This document shows, piece after piece, positions 26,425 through 37,802 of a stretch of DNA of 64,000 nt. How positions within the stretch are numbered: position 1 is the stretch's first letter; each line of letters starts with the position of its first letter. The stretch is from NCBI GenBank assembly GCA_010645155.1, contig JAAGOF010000109.1:455116-519115 (forward strand). The letters run 5' to 3'. The DNA comes from Tigriopus japonicus. Lineage: Eukaryota; Arthropoda; Copepoda; Harpacticoida; Harpacticidae. Below the pieces are notes generated by a model. It searched no databases. It was not told the origin of the DNA and worked only from the letters and a program-made list of their open reading frames with translations. A program made the translations under genes and the position numbers.

Positions 26425-26992
26425 CATGGCATTTAAGTCTGGGAACCCAGTTACTCCCCCGTAACTCCTACTAAAATTCATCAATCGTGCTGAAATTTTA
26501 CATGGGGATGCCCAAGAGACTATCCGACAAATGTTATTTCTACGTTTTTACAAGATATCCTTCCCTAGTCAAATGGGATGGAAAAAGCCTGGTCAAAAAA
26601 AATCAAAATACACGCCCTGCTGGCAGGCCAAATTTGGAATACAAAAATGGACCATTATTTTGGCTAATCTTATTTGCTGTTTGACCACTAGGCATATTCA
26701 GGAGGAAAAATTGCGATTTTCTGTTCAACTTTGTCTTCATTTTGACCCCTTCATTTTGTTTTAAACATTGGTGACCCTCTGAATTTGGCGAATTTCCTGA
26801 CATTTCTTAGAGCAAGACTTGGCAACTTTGAAGCTGAATCATTTCCAACTGGAGAATTATATGACCATACCTTAAAAACAAAAGATGAAGACGAATATTG
26901 GAAGAGGTCATAACGAAAAATTCAGCCAAATACACGCCCTTTATAAAAAGTTATTGAAGTTTGAATTTGGGTTCCCAGACTTAAATGCCATG
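26425..26992. mobile_element. Possible MITE defined by a perfect 25-bp terminal inverted repeat
   Basis: The left arm 26425-26449 (CATGGCATTTAAGTCTGGGA...) is the exact reverse complement of 26968-26992. The 568-bp interval has no transposase frame. AAATACACGCCCT occurs twice inside (about 26610 and 26932). I could not define a clean target duplication, so superfamily is unknown. Direct repeats flank it on both sides. Confidence 0.55.
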
Positions 26993-27066
26993 GTGAAATG
27001 TGAGTTATCGAGGGCATCAAGAAGTAAAGTTCATCATAACTCGTTGGTATATTGTATTGAAGCTTA
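26993..27066 (+). repeat. Direct repeat flanking an inverted-repeat element, right copy
   Basis: The segment has GAGGGCATCAAGAAGTAAAG and GGTATATTGTATTGAAGC in the same order and spacing class as 26296-26375. Confidence 0.5.
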
Positions 27067-27763
27067 CAATAGCTATAACACTTTAAAAGTGTTGAAGGTT
27101 GTTCATCACTAATCTGAAAGCAGAACTGTGTTTCTTGAACTCATTTCAACTAAAGCAATCCTCGTGGATAGCTTCCAGTTATATTATATTTTTTGCTTAT
27201 TCAGTGCACGTAGTAGAAGTATTCACCAAACATGCAAACCCAACATGGGGGAGAGTCTTTACACCTTAAAAATCGTTTCTGATACGCGGAAAGCGAAAAC
27301 TGCTTTATCAAAAGTAAATTCTGTGGTGCACATTTTTCTTCCAAAATCAAGTCATTCAAGATATTCAAACAACTGATAATAAAATAACTGCAGCACATGT
27401 GTTTTGGAACTTTAACCAATACTTTTTGTTTATTGTAACATTACATTTTATAATAATGAGTTTATTGCGAGAATATATCTCATTGGAAATATACAATTGA
27501 TATACAATATCTACATCTATAGTAGTAGTAGGTTTATTCGCAATGTCTCAATGAGTCGCATGTCATAGCGTTTAAAATATTAAAATATTGGCGAAAATGT
27601 AAAAATATGTGTAATCATACACACATAAATGTGACATGTCAAATGATAAAAAACCCGTTAAAAATAGACGATTAAAATGTGATATCACAGATTGTCATAG
27701 ATAGTCATGGGGCCCATTATGGGTTCCTAGGAGGCGCTGTTCGAGGCGGAATATCCACTAGAC

Positions 27764-27954
27764 CAGGGGTCGGCAACCGATGGGCCGCGGCCCAAATGTT
27801 TTGCCCATGGGTAGTCGTTGGTGGGCCCAGGAGCTATGGAGAAAGTCCAAAATAGTGGGCCCCGAGAGCCATCCATTGTACTGTAATCGTGGGCTCAAAG
27901 CTCTTTGATCGCATATTTCGTGGTCCTTGACCCAAAAGTGGTTGCTGACCCCTG
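27764..27954. mobile_element. Non-autonomous hAT element (MITE), CAGGGGTCGGCAACC termini, perfect 8-bp TSD
   Basis: The left terminus is CAGGGGTCGGCAACC and the right, reverse-complemented, CAGGGGTCAGCAACC (one mismatch). An exact CACTAGAC duplication flanks it (27756-27763 and 27955-27962). This terminus type is widespread among Charlie-like hAT miniature elements. The 191-bp copy is non-coding. Its interior (GGAGCTATGGA...AAAGTCCAAAATA) is shared with the older copy at 56302-56545, showing one family in this genome. Confidence 0.92.
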
Positions 27955-28048
27955 CACTAGACCATTGGGAGGTAAGGGTTGGGGTTTCTAATATTGCTTC
28001 ATTTGGTCTTTTAATTCAACAAACATATTGAGAAACAAAAACGACTGC

Positions 28049-28132
28049 TGCCAAGTGTGGGGTTCGAACCCACGCACACTTACGTGTACCAGAGCTTAAA
28101 TCTGGCGCCTTAGACCGCTCGGCCAACTTGAC
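28049..28132 (-). tRNA. tRNA-Leu (anticodon UAA)
   Basis: The minus strand folds as a class II tRNA. Acceptor stem GTCAAGT pairs with ACTTGGC (one T-G pair), the A box is TGGCCGAGCGGTC, the anticodon arm CCAGA-TTTAAGC-TCTGG carries TAA, a long variable arm follows (TACACGTAAGTGTGC region), and the B box is GGTTCGAACCC. The discriminator base is A. No intron is present. A TTTTT run (complement of 28037-28041) about 8 nt downstream fits an RNA polymerase III terminator. It decodes UUA leucine codons. It lies within the putative long intron, on the opposite strand. Confidence 0.95.
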
Positions 28133-30361
28133 TTAGATGAAAAAGTGTGATCTGTCACCATTATTATTTGTGTGCTAAACTTTACTCCTCGTCTCTTGGT
28201 TGAAGAATTCAAGCGAATAAGGATAAGATCAAATCAAAAGTCAATTCTTTTTTTTAAGCCATCTATGAGCGTGACAACATCACAGCTGGTGTTTCATTTT
28301 TCTTACCTACTTCATTTTTCCTACTTTCATCAGTAAGATGGCAAAGCTCCACCTTTTCCTAACGTTTTTCTTGGATGAATTTAATTTAAATCAATCTACC
28401 GAGAGTAGTGTCGGAAGCAAGCAGAATTTCGTATCCATTAAGTAGATTCAAATAAATTCCAATTGGGCAGCAAGGTCATTTAGTCCTCAGGGGTTCAAGA
28501 TGGCCCACCGAGGAGAACAACAAAGGTCAATGGACAGACCAACGACTGTCTTCTAATCTTATGGTGCACTGATGACTGCATGGGAGCAACACAAATGGTT
28601 GATCAATTGTTATAACATGATTAGAGTCGACTCTTGCTGTAGCGTTGTGCGCAAAGGTCTTTAGAGACTGAAACAAGTCTCGAGTCACTTAGGAAATGAA
28701 AGCCCTCCAGGAGCTTCTCCTTATCCCAAGGTACGAGCACCCAACTTCACAACCTACTAACAAAGTAGGGTCTCTTCTCAAGCTCGGTCAAATGAAGTAG
28801 TTTCTCTCTTCTTCTGGTGGAGACCCAACTCCACCCCTTGGCCTTTTCTTCTTTCTGGCCTTCCTTTGCACTGAACAACCAAGAGGCCATGAAATGTTCC
28901 CTTCCTTCTCTCTTTCGTTCTCTCCCTTTACGCCTTTGCGTCTGTCGATCTTGATTAAAGACGGTGTTTCTGAGCACACAACAAAAGGCCATAAAAGTTG
29001 AAGGCCTGAATCATTCCTTCATTTCGTATTGGCTTCGTGTCAATACAACGAAATTTGTGGCTTTTACAAGCCTTATTTACTCTCTGATTCGATCACTCTT
29101 GTGTTTGATATCGGGTGGAGAACGAGCCTGACATTGGTCGGCGAACATGAATCTTCTTTGCATCTCTCTTTCTGATTCTGATATTGGGACCAACGAGAGA
29201 GCCATGGAACGATTCGTATGGTTGTCCAAGCTGCGTCGTACGGCAGTTCAATCATTGTCAAGAAGATGCATTTCCGGAACACGTTCATCGGCACCATCTC
29301 CAGTACATACCATAAGTAAGTGCTTGTTCCACTACCACTTCGAGTCAATGCATTTCTGTGCGCCACAACTGTGAAAACCATCCCTATCAACAGATTCATT
29401 TGTTACCAGAGTAACCCAAGACCTGAGCCAAAGACTTTGAGCGGCCAAAAATAGAACGAGATATGGTAGTAGGAGTAGTTCCACCACTTCTACATACAAC
29501 CACCAGATTCTCCGACTCTTCTCTCTGTTCCCATGATACGTAGCTCAGAACGAAGGCTCCCGAAGTGTCTCCGACCACTTTTTGGACTCAATTCCTAACT
29601 TACATATTCCGGATGCATTTTACGGCCCCTGAGGTCAAACTAGGTAAGGCATGTGTGGGGTTCCAAAAATTTCGACGGAACTCAAACTACGTAGATGGGT
29701 AGGATCGAACGAGGTTATCTGAGCTCCCTGGCATGGATGGCCTTTTAGAGGACGGTGTCGACGGATCGCTGAAAATTCACGGTTGAAGAAGGCCGTTAGA
29801 CGAGATTAAATTTGTAGAAAAAAGCGTTACATTCTAGATCTACCTCGTTTCGCCTCTCTTCTTACCGAGTAAGCGTCTTATACTACGCCAAAAGGAGCAG
29901 CACATCCTTTAAGACGCTTTTGTATAAAAGCTTCGTCGACCTCTGAAGCACGCCCACCCTCGGAAAACAAAGAGCAATGGGATTGCTCACCGAAAAGAAG
30001 AGTCGGAGAAAGGATGACTTCAATTTGGATATGGGAGCACATGTCGTTTTTTACTGATGTGAGGCCCATGTCATCAGAGGACTTACACCTTCCAATTGTG
30101 GTGAGCAACTTGAAGCGTGAATGTCCAATTTACCACTTGAATGCCTTCACAATGCAGAGTCAGAACAAAAAGATAGTAAAGGACCATTGCTCAAAGTCAC
30201 AACGACGGACTCGACTAGGTTTATGGTGTTCCATATTGCCAAGTGGATCGAGCGAGCACAGGATAAATTGAAAAAATGAGGCTGGTGGCCTTATTCAGTG
30301 CACGAATAGGGGACCAGATACCTGGGATTAACTGGTTTACTTCCACAGATCCTCCAGACAA

Positions 30362-30720
30362 TTATGTAAATGGTTGCCAAGCCCATGAATCACACAGCAT
30401 CCTAGGACTACCCACCCTTTCCAAGGACGCTCGTCTTACTTTATCCAAAACTTGAGAACTGGAACAGAAGTGTGGAAAGTTAAGAAGTGTAGAAAATTGT
30501 TTCTCAGTTAACGTAGCAGCTCTTTCCAAAGCTAGCTGCAACCGTTGCAAGACCATATTTTCATTTATGTTGCCAACCTTGGATGCTTGTTGGGTGGTGT
30601 TCGTTTTACGAAACAGTTCATATAGATGGGACTGCAGAGTCGGTCCTTTAAATTGAAATATATCGCCCCAGTAGAGCAGCTCCTGGTTTAACAACAAAGG
30701 TAAAGGTAGTAGACTTCTTG
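30362..30720 (-). other. Unassigned minus-strand open frame, coding-like
   Basis: The frame is open from about 30720 and closes at 30362, giving about 119 codons without an early ATG. The translation (PRSLLPLPLLLNQELLYWGD..., then a helix-prone part with QRLQLALERAATLTEKQF) has a natural-looking composition. I recognise no family. It could be a decayed mobile-element protein or an exon without visible partners. Confidence 0.25.
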
Positions 30721-31937
30721 GCTCTTAAAAAGAGGCATGTTTTAGTTTGAAGTACACAACAGTAGTCCGTCCAAAGTTACCACACTCCGTAAACAAAGGG
30801 AACAAGCAAAACACTAGTTGCAAAATGAACTTATCCAATCCGCATTTATGGGTAGCACTTTAGTAAAGAACTCAGTGCGCTCAAGAAAACCCAAGCCCGG
30901 GGACGAGAAGGGGAAAAATAATTTTCCCAAAGCGATCGACTCGTCCGATGCCCCAAGGGTGCAAAATGAATCCAAAAGGATCCAACTCAATTATTTATGA
31001 AGATTGGCAACATAAAACAGATTTGGATCTGCTCACCACTCTTTGGAACCGTGGAACATGGAGTGTGGTCCTTGAATGTGCTACTTTTGGCTCGCTGATC
31101 CAAGACCCAAGGCTCAGCTCAACGATGGGACGGATTTCTAAATCGGACACCCAGCCACCGGTTACAGTGCCCAGGGTGACCAAGTTGAGCCTTTACAACT
31201 GACAGTACAAATAACATAGAGCATCGACCATAAAATCCCACGCTTAAGATGACTATGGATGGGAGAGTTCTGTGATTTCGAGCATGCAAATTGAGTTCTT
31301 GATGGCCTCCTCAAGGGCAAATACGAACGTACCTAAATTCCCCACAATACTGAGAGGGATAGAGAAAGAGAAAGACAGAAAGAGAGCAGAAGAGCTCACC
31401 ACGAATGTGACCATATGCTTGATGGGGAAAACTTGGAGGCTGGAAATGGGCCAAACAAGCCCATGACATCTGTCTCGTATGGGAGTCTACCATCTCTTTT
31501 TTTGAAAAGTATGGCTTCTTCCTGACGATCGTTTGTGCGAAACATGCACCACGTAGTACATGGATCGTGAACTTTCCCAAACGGACGCTGGCTCGAACTT
31601 CTTGGCTGTTTCTTTGTAGGGAGTCTAAAGGGTTTCTTTCAGCCTTTTTTCTCGTTCGGTCCCATATTGCCCCATGAAAACCAAGGCTAAGTAAGCCACC
31701 TTCGTGAGCGCGAAATTGTCTACATTTCCGGGACAGACAAACTAGGGGCTCATAAATCGAGGTAAAACACCTGCCGACTAAATAAGACCCCCCTCTATGA
31801 GCTAGAATGGAATACAGATGAACCCATAAAGTACTTGGCCAGATTGAATGAATTGACTAAGTCCAATCCCGTGCTGGGCTGAGCCCTCACGGAGTTCCAT
31901 TGTAAAACCTTTAACAAAGCCTTGTCTTTCGTTTCAG

Positions 31938-34265
31938 GGTGAGGAGGGTCCTCCTTGGTACCTGGGCAATGGCGATTGTTGCCGGTTTGATGAAGCCGAT
32001 GGTGGACTCTCTGATGCCTTCAGCAGACGACCGAGTCACAGTCGTGCCCAACATAAGGACGATCCGATTCTGCCAGGCACTCGCACTGAGATCGACGTGA
32101 TTCGAGACTGGTTCCTCAACATCTTCCAACCCGTCGAGAAGACGGCGGATATAGAAGTTATAGACTTTCGATTTGAAGCCGTCCGGCGGAAATCTAAAAC
32201 CAACCTTGGAGGCACAAGGCTTTCACATCCTTCATCAGGGCCTTCCCAGGATAAGGAACCCACGCCAGAACCGTCTGCACCTAAAGACTCACTGGCCTTG
32301 GATAAACTCATGGACGACCGTGGTCGTCTTCACCGCTGTGATGAATTCGACCTTGTCTTTGACGATGAGGCCTTGAGCGGAAATAACTTCCGGGTGCTAA
32401 AAAAGGCCGAGGTCGACCTGAAAGTGAATGGCAAGCCTAAACAGTACTCCGTAATCATTAAGGTGCTTCCAACGGACGATCCCAGTCGTCATTGTGACCG
32501 ACGAAAATTTTACTATCTCATGAAGTTCGGGAAAGAGGCTCAGGTTTACCACGATGTCATTCAATGCATGGCCATCTACGACGAGAAGCGATACCCGAGC
32601 GCCTGTGTGGAACCTCCTGTTCCCAAGTGCTATCTGAGCCAATTCGACAACCAAAACGATGTGATGGTTCTCGAAGACCTCGAGTTCAGCGGCTATAAAA
32701 AGTATGACAAAGGGGATCATATCTCGGATGTGGATCATTGCCGGGTGGTTCTCCGCCGCCTGGCCCATTTCCATGCCATCTCAACGCTTATTCAAAGGGA
32801 CTCCGAAATGTGTCTGGTGGATCTGTTTCCATTTGTGATTGATGCAGTTGCCTTCCGGCAACGATTTCGAGCCCAGGTAGCCAGTGTTCGTCGTCAACTG
32901 TTACCTTATCTGACTGAGATGAGGAAAAAGAAACGAGAAGAGAAAAAGAACGGCAGTCGCAACGAGAAACACGAGCAATTGAGGGGCCTTCTTAAGGAGT
33001 ATGGTCTATCCACGGAAACTCTGGATTCGAGACGACCCCGACTTCCCAATGGAACAGAGGACGATCCCACGAGCACGGATGAAAGCCAAGACAAAGACCG
33101 GCCTGAAGAGCTCCTTGAGAAGCATTTCGAAGATTTGTTCTGGAAATTAGTGGAGCTAAGGGCCCCACCGTGTGATCGACGCTTAAGTGTTCTTGTCCAC
33201 GGAGGCTTGGACCTCTCAAACATAGTCTTCCAGTACGACGAAGCCAGTGGCAGACCCATTTGTGCCAAATTCCTAGATTTCTCCACTCTGACAGTGTCAA
33301 GTCCGGTGATTGACATCACTTATTTCCTTCATCGATCCGTCCAACCAGGCCTCGCTCGAACACATCATGCCACATTGCTACAGCACTACCACCGAGCTCA
33401 CACAGAAGCTATTAAATCATTTGGGATGCATGGCTTTGAGTTGGAACTGGAGACGCTCCTAAACGAGTACCAGGCCAAACAGGAGGTCGGCGCCATGATG
33501 GGGTGTCTGCTCAAGCCGGCCTTTTTTGTCCTTCAAAATATCAATGCGGAGAAAGACAAAGAGCGTGAGAATGGGGAAAAGAATGGAGCCCATCTATCTT
33601 CTTCCGCTTCAAAGTCCAAATCGGGTCCAACGAATAAGTCACTCCCGAGTGGACCAGGGGGCCCCTCAGAATCTAGTCTCACCACCGAGGACGACGACTC
33701 CCATGTTCAAAATGGTTTGACTAATGGACGGTCCCCAGGCAATCTCGCTCCCGAGATTGAGCGACACCGCGACGAGGACGAGGACGAGGAGCAAGATCTA
33801 GACGAGGCTCTGCGGATCCGTCCGAACATTCCCACCGAATCGCTCAAACTAGACAAAAGCTTGGTTCCAATCGACCTTCAGCTCCACCAGCACCTGGCTC
33901 AATTGACAAAAGAGTGCGGCTGTCCATGCCAATACTCCGGCGGAGACGCCCAAGAGACCAATGGGTCTGGCCAGTCTCGCAATGGGGATCGGGCAGCATG
34001 TAATAGGTTAGAGGACTGTGAACTCACAATGGCCGAGTTGAGCTCAGATTCGTTGGAAGATCTGCACATCTTGGCCCGGCAGCAGCTCAAGAACTCCAGT
34101 GGGCTCAAAACCTTTGACTGTGGAGGAGGAACGAGCGGAAATCCACTGAAGAAATTGATTCGCGGCCTGATCCCACACTCCAGTCATCCAAAAGACCATC
34201 CCAATACTGGCACCTCGGCCTCGGAATCCCAGCCAACCAAGGGGAAAGACGAAAAGAAATCCTGA
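31938..34265 (+). CDS. EcKinase/CHK kinase-like protein, main exon
   Basis: This exon opens in phase 0 after TTTCGTTTCAG and encodes 775 residues; with exon 1 the protein is about 862 aa, twice the usual EcKinase length (about 400). The aminoglycoside-phosphotransferase-like fold is indicated by SVIIKVLPTDDPSRH (probable ATP-binding Lys262), MVLEDLEFSGY, HFHAIS, the catalytic loop VHGGLDLSNIVFQ (about 507-519), the metal-binding FLDFSTL (Asp534) and SPVIDITYFLH. The normal HGD of the catalytic loop is HGG here, and the usual LW is LD, although Asn515 is kept. A charged Lys/Glu-rich insert lies before the loop, and a 240-residue Ser/Asp/Glu-rich tail with a CGCPC motif follows the domain. Family members phosphorylate ecdysteroids or other small alcohols. 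Activity here is doubtful, so a pseudokinase role is possible. Confidence 0.85.
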   Translation, partial: GEEGPPWYLGNGDCCRFDEADGGLSDAFSRRPSHSRAQHKDDPILPGTRTEIDVIRDWFLNIFQPVEKTADIEVIDFRFEAVRRKSKTNLGGTRLSHPSSGPSQDKEPTPEPSAPKDSLALDKLMDDRGRLHRCDEFDLVFDDEALSGNNFRVLKKAEVDLKVNGKPKQYSVIIKVLPTDDPSRHCDRRKFYYLMKFGKEAQVYHDVIQCMAIYDEKRYPSACVEPPVPKCYLSQFDNQNDVMVLEDLEFSGYKKYDKGDHISDVDHCRVVLRRLAHFHAISTLIQRDSEMCLVDLFPFVIDAVAFRQRFRAQVASVRRQLLPYLTEMRKKKREEKKNGSRNEKHEQLRGLLKEYGLSTETLDSRRPRLPNGTEDDPTSTDESQDKDRPEELLEKHFEDLFWKLVELRAPPCDRRLSVLVHGGLDLSNIVFQYDEASGRPICAKFLDFSTLTVSSPVIDITYFLHRSVQPGLARTHHATLLQHYHRAHTEAIKSFGMHGFELELETLLNEYQAKQEVGAMMGCLLKPAFFVLQNINAEKDKERENGEKNGAHLSSSASKSKSGPTNKSLPSGPGGPSESSLTTEDDDSHVQNGLTNGRSPGNLAPEIERHRDEDEDEEQDLDEALRIRPNIPTESLKLDKSLVPIDLQLHQHLAQLTKECGCPCQYSGGDAQETNGSGQSRNGDRAACNRLEDCELTMAELSSDSLEDLHILARQQLKNSSGLKTFDCGGGTSGNPLKKLIRGLIPHSSHPKDHPNTGTSASESQPTKGKDEKKS

Positions 34266-37200
34266 AAAGCCATTTAGTGAGGACCTCAACGGGGGTTAAA
34301 GGAAAGAAGAGTCCTCCCTGTATGTGGGAACTGCATATCAAACCTGCTCATGCCCAATATGTCTGAATTATATTTTATTAACTTGGTCTAACACGAACGT
34401 ATCCTGTGATATTCTACCGCTCTTATCGAGTGTAAAAAAAAGAATGCCAATGCCAAAACTACGTAGAAGTAAAACTACGAACAAGGTCGACTAGGATTGC
34501 TTGCCACTTTCAATCTGTACAAATGCGCTTCATTAGAATATATGAGAAGTAAATACGACCGTGATAAAATCGTCTATTTTGTCTTGAGTCCTTCAGTGGA
34601 ATCGCCTCTACAATTTTTTAAACGTCAGAAATGGCTTCCTCGGGGATAAGTGTGTTCTTTGGGTAATGAGAAATCCCAAAAGTACAAATGGGCCCAACTC
34701 AGAGTGGTGTAAAAAAGAGTGATGGCATGAAAAGGAGTACTGCGAGATTATGTACTCTGTGATGGATGTTCAACCTAAATCATTCATGATCCAAAGACCA
34801 TCCCAATATCATAGCCAATAACCTTTATATGTAATCATGGCCCCATAACAAAATGCAGAGGAGCTTGTCAACTTGAAAAAAGATAGTCTAGACAAACTTT
34901 CCGAGGAGACGAAAAAGTTTTTTATTGAGGTAACTTTGGCACCAATTTTGTAAAATCTATCGTTCGTTAGGAAGGGTGTACAATTTCAGGTAGTACTCGA
35001 GTTGAAACACGAATTCCCTTCAAAATCGACCTCAGAATCGGGCATGATGTGATAACCACTGAACTGAAAGTGTCGCTAAATTGATCTTAATTAAGGCAAA
35101 GGGGATGATTACACGTACCACTTATCAAAAAAGAAAGACGTACAAACCCTTTTTAGTTTTGGCTTTGATCTTTTTCATTCATGCTGAAAGCTAAAATTGA
35201 AAATGTGTCACTCATATATCTGAATTGACATTACGCAATTTCCTGACCAACACCCTAACTAAACGCAATTACTTGATATCTCATTGTACTTATGTCCCCC
35301 TTATCAAGCCCAAAAATTGATCATTTTCCTGGTGGTGAGGATATTTTGAATCTGGCTCTCTATTCGCAAATCATTCCTTTACCAAACTTTTGGATCATCA
35401 AGAGCCCGTCTGACGCTAACTTTGGTAACTAACCCATCACTCATCAAGGCTGAGGCTCAACAAATTAGTATTCCCAGGGCTTTGTTTTCCAACCTTCTGT
35501 TTCTTCGTTATCAAAAGGATCAAAGGCCTGCCTGAAGGTACTGTGATAAGATTAGCCAATTCTCCTCGGCGGCCTTGAACGCTCTGGTTCCCACACCTGT
35601 ATTTAATGAGATGAATTGTTCCACCTAGACCCTTGATGAGCCTTTTCCTGAACTTTGGCGACACTTTTTGCCAACGGTCACACCTAGAATGTGCAACATC
35701 GGTTCCAGTGTGTCGTCACGTTGGCCACCAAACTTTGCCGTCCAAAAATCCATTACGTTGTTTGATATTTCTCCATCGTTTTGACTGGAGATTTTCCTTG
35801 GGGCGAATTTTGGATTTCTATTTGGACATCCTTAGCTTTGGGAATTATTCCCAATTATTTTGCTTATATTAGTTGATTTCTTTAGAGTCTAGGTCAAATT
35901 TAGCAATAATTTATAAGTCGTTGATAGGAAATGGAGTAGAATTTTTGTAACACCACTAACTGCATTCTTGATTGTCTTAAGTAAATGAATTCGCGCTTAA
36001 AATTGTTGAGATGTATTGAGATTCTCACAAGGTAGGTTTTTTGAATATATTTTTGCATATGCAAACTAAAATCCTTAACTTAAATGATCTCTAAATGTCA
36101 GCTATTGTGTGGCTATAATTTGACATTTGTCCTGGAGTTTAAGTTTCAGTACGTTAGCTAATCTCCTGGTGGCCAAAACAACTCTTTCGTTGGGTACGTT
36201 TTAGTCCAGCAGTCACCGATGATGGACTGAAAGTCTGAAACCACGTACCAAGTAAAGATAGAGGCAATAGTCGAGAATGGTTAGTGGTAATGTTTTCTCC
36301 TACACTGAAACTAAACTTTTTACTCCCTTCCATCAATAACTCACCTTTTAGTCATCGGAGGTTCGAAAACTTCTTGGACCTTCGAACTTTTTGCTTAGTG
36401 TGCATTTAATTATTTTTCTGCAAGTGTGGATGTTGACTAGGACGATCAAATCTTAGAATATGGCAGGATTAATTCAAATTTCATTAGGAGAAAGTGAAAA
36501 TATTCTAATTTTTCAATAAAATTTGTAGCCAAAAAAACAAAGACTATTGGTTTTTGATTGATTGAAATAACTTTTCAACGCTGTGATTGTGGTTTGATAC
36601 AGCAATCCTGTTAATGAGGATAATAATGAGGAGGATAATAAATTCGGTCTTTTTTGTTATTACATCCTAAAATATTGAAAAGCCATTTTCTCGACAAGTG
36701 GATCCTTCTGTTTTTTTGAAACGCATGTGGTTTACGATTATTAACTGTTTTGAAGCTGTTTCCTCTAATTGAAATATGCTCCCAACAACCTCGAAAATTT
36801 GAACACTTGTATGAACTAATGGTAAAAATAAGTTTGTTGCATTCAAAAGCATGTCTCTTGTTTTTCGACTTCCCGAACTACCACGAAATCATTATTCATT
36901 GCATTTTCAAATCAATATATGTCAAAACTTGCAACATGTTCTTTTTTTGTTTAGTCCTTAATTAATTGGTTCCAGATCGCAGATTAATTTAAAAGTCGTT
37001 TAGTATCAGAGGTGGTTGGGATTTCATTGGCTTCTCATTTCATGAACAGACAGATTAAGTATGACCACTACAAGTAACGACAATGAAATAATTGGTTATC
37101 GAGATTGCAGGTTTTGGTTATGATGCTTTCCTCACAGTCCAAATATACCTTGGCACGGTCAGTAACAAGATCATTTTTATATCGATAGTTATTCTTACAT

Positions 37201-37449
37201 GAGACGCTCTGAACGGAATGCATGTTTCGGTAGCATAAAAAAAAAACTTATTTTGAGAGTTACACCTACATCGAGAATTTTTATATTCAACCTCAACCAA
37301 ATTGTTCGCATAATGTTTTTCGATTGGATGAGCAATATCAGAACCTCCAGTATGATTGTTTGGCTGGAATCTTTTAACATGTAACTGATGCTTTCTTTTA
37401 ATACTTATTCAAATACTCGTGATTTTTTTTTTGTCTAAATCCCAGTTAC
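34266..37449. other. Intergenic/3' flank, no gene seen
   Basis: AT-rich sequence after the EcKinase-like stop. No clear AATAAA lies within the first 300 bp. The minus frame at 35437-35664 (opens at GTG) and others are short and unrecognised. Confidence 0.45.
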
Positions 37450-37642
37450 GTAAACAGTTTGCACAAGTGATACTGACTCCAGTTCCAAGAGCATCTCGAT
37501 ACACCGGATCGGATCGTTCGTCGGTCGCTCCGTGAATAATCGTGTTCGTGTCCTCGTGCACGTTGACCCCGTACTTGTAAAGAACCGAACCCCCCACCAC
37601 CTTTTCCTCTTCGTCGGATCTCTCCAAAACACACCATGGCAT
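37450..37642 (-). CDS. Candidate first coding exon, unrecognised protein
   Basis: The minus strand has an ATG (37640-37642) preceded in frame by a TGA, followed by a CpG-rich open frame of 64 codons. It begins MPWCVLERSDEEEKVVGGSV and ends near GVSITCANCL. A possible donor (TTTAC|GTAACT) sits exactly where the sequence turns AT-rich. The GC step and start context favour a real exon. No family is recognised and no downstream exon could be identified between 34.3 and 37.4 kb. It would be divergent from TMEM164. Confidence 0.35.
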
Positions 37643-37802
37643 CTCACATCAAGGTACACATGGCAATGATGCGGGCGCGCCATTTTTGCCTCGAGGCTTC
37701 CATTACCCTGGATTGTGAAGTTAAGTGACGATAAGGCTGTCTTGAGAATAAACAAACCCTTCAACGCTTTAGCTCTCAAGTGGCTCTCGGTGGGGCTATC
37801 AG

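Larger units (their letters stand above)
14595..31937 (+). other. Putative 17.3-kb intron (with repeats and a nested tRNA gene)
   Basis: The interval runs from donor GTAGGT at 14595 to acceptor TCTTTCGTTTCAG ending at 31937. Besides the repeats listed separately, I see only short open frames without motifs. The longest (22367-22939, minus, 190 codons) opens at TTG and resembles nothing known to me. Another pseudo-coding stretch is at 25.6-26.0 kb (+). If the two flanking exons belong to different genes, this is intergenic DNA instead. Confidence 0.45.
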
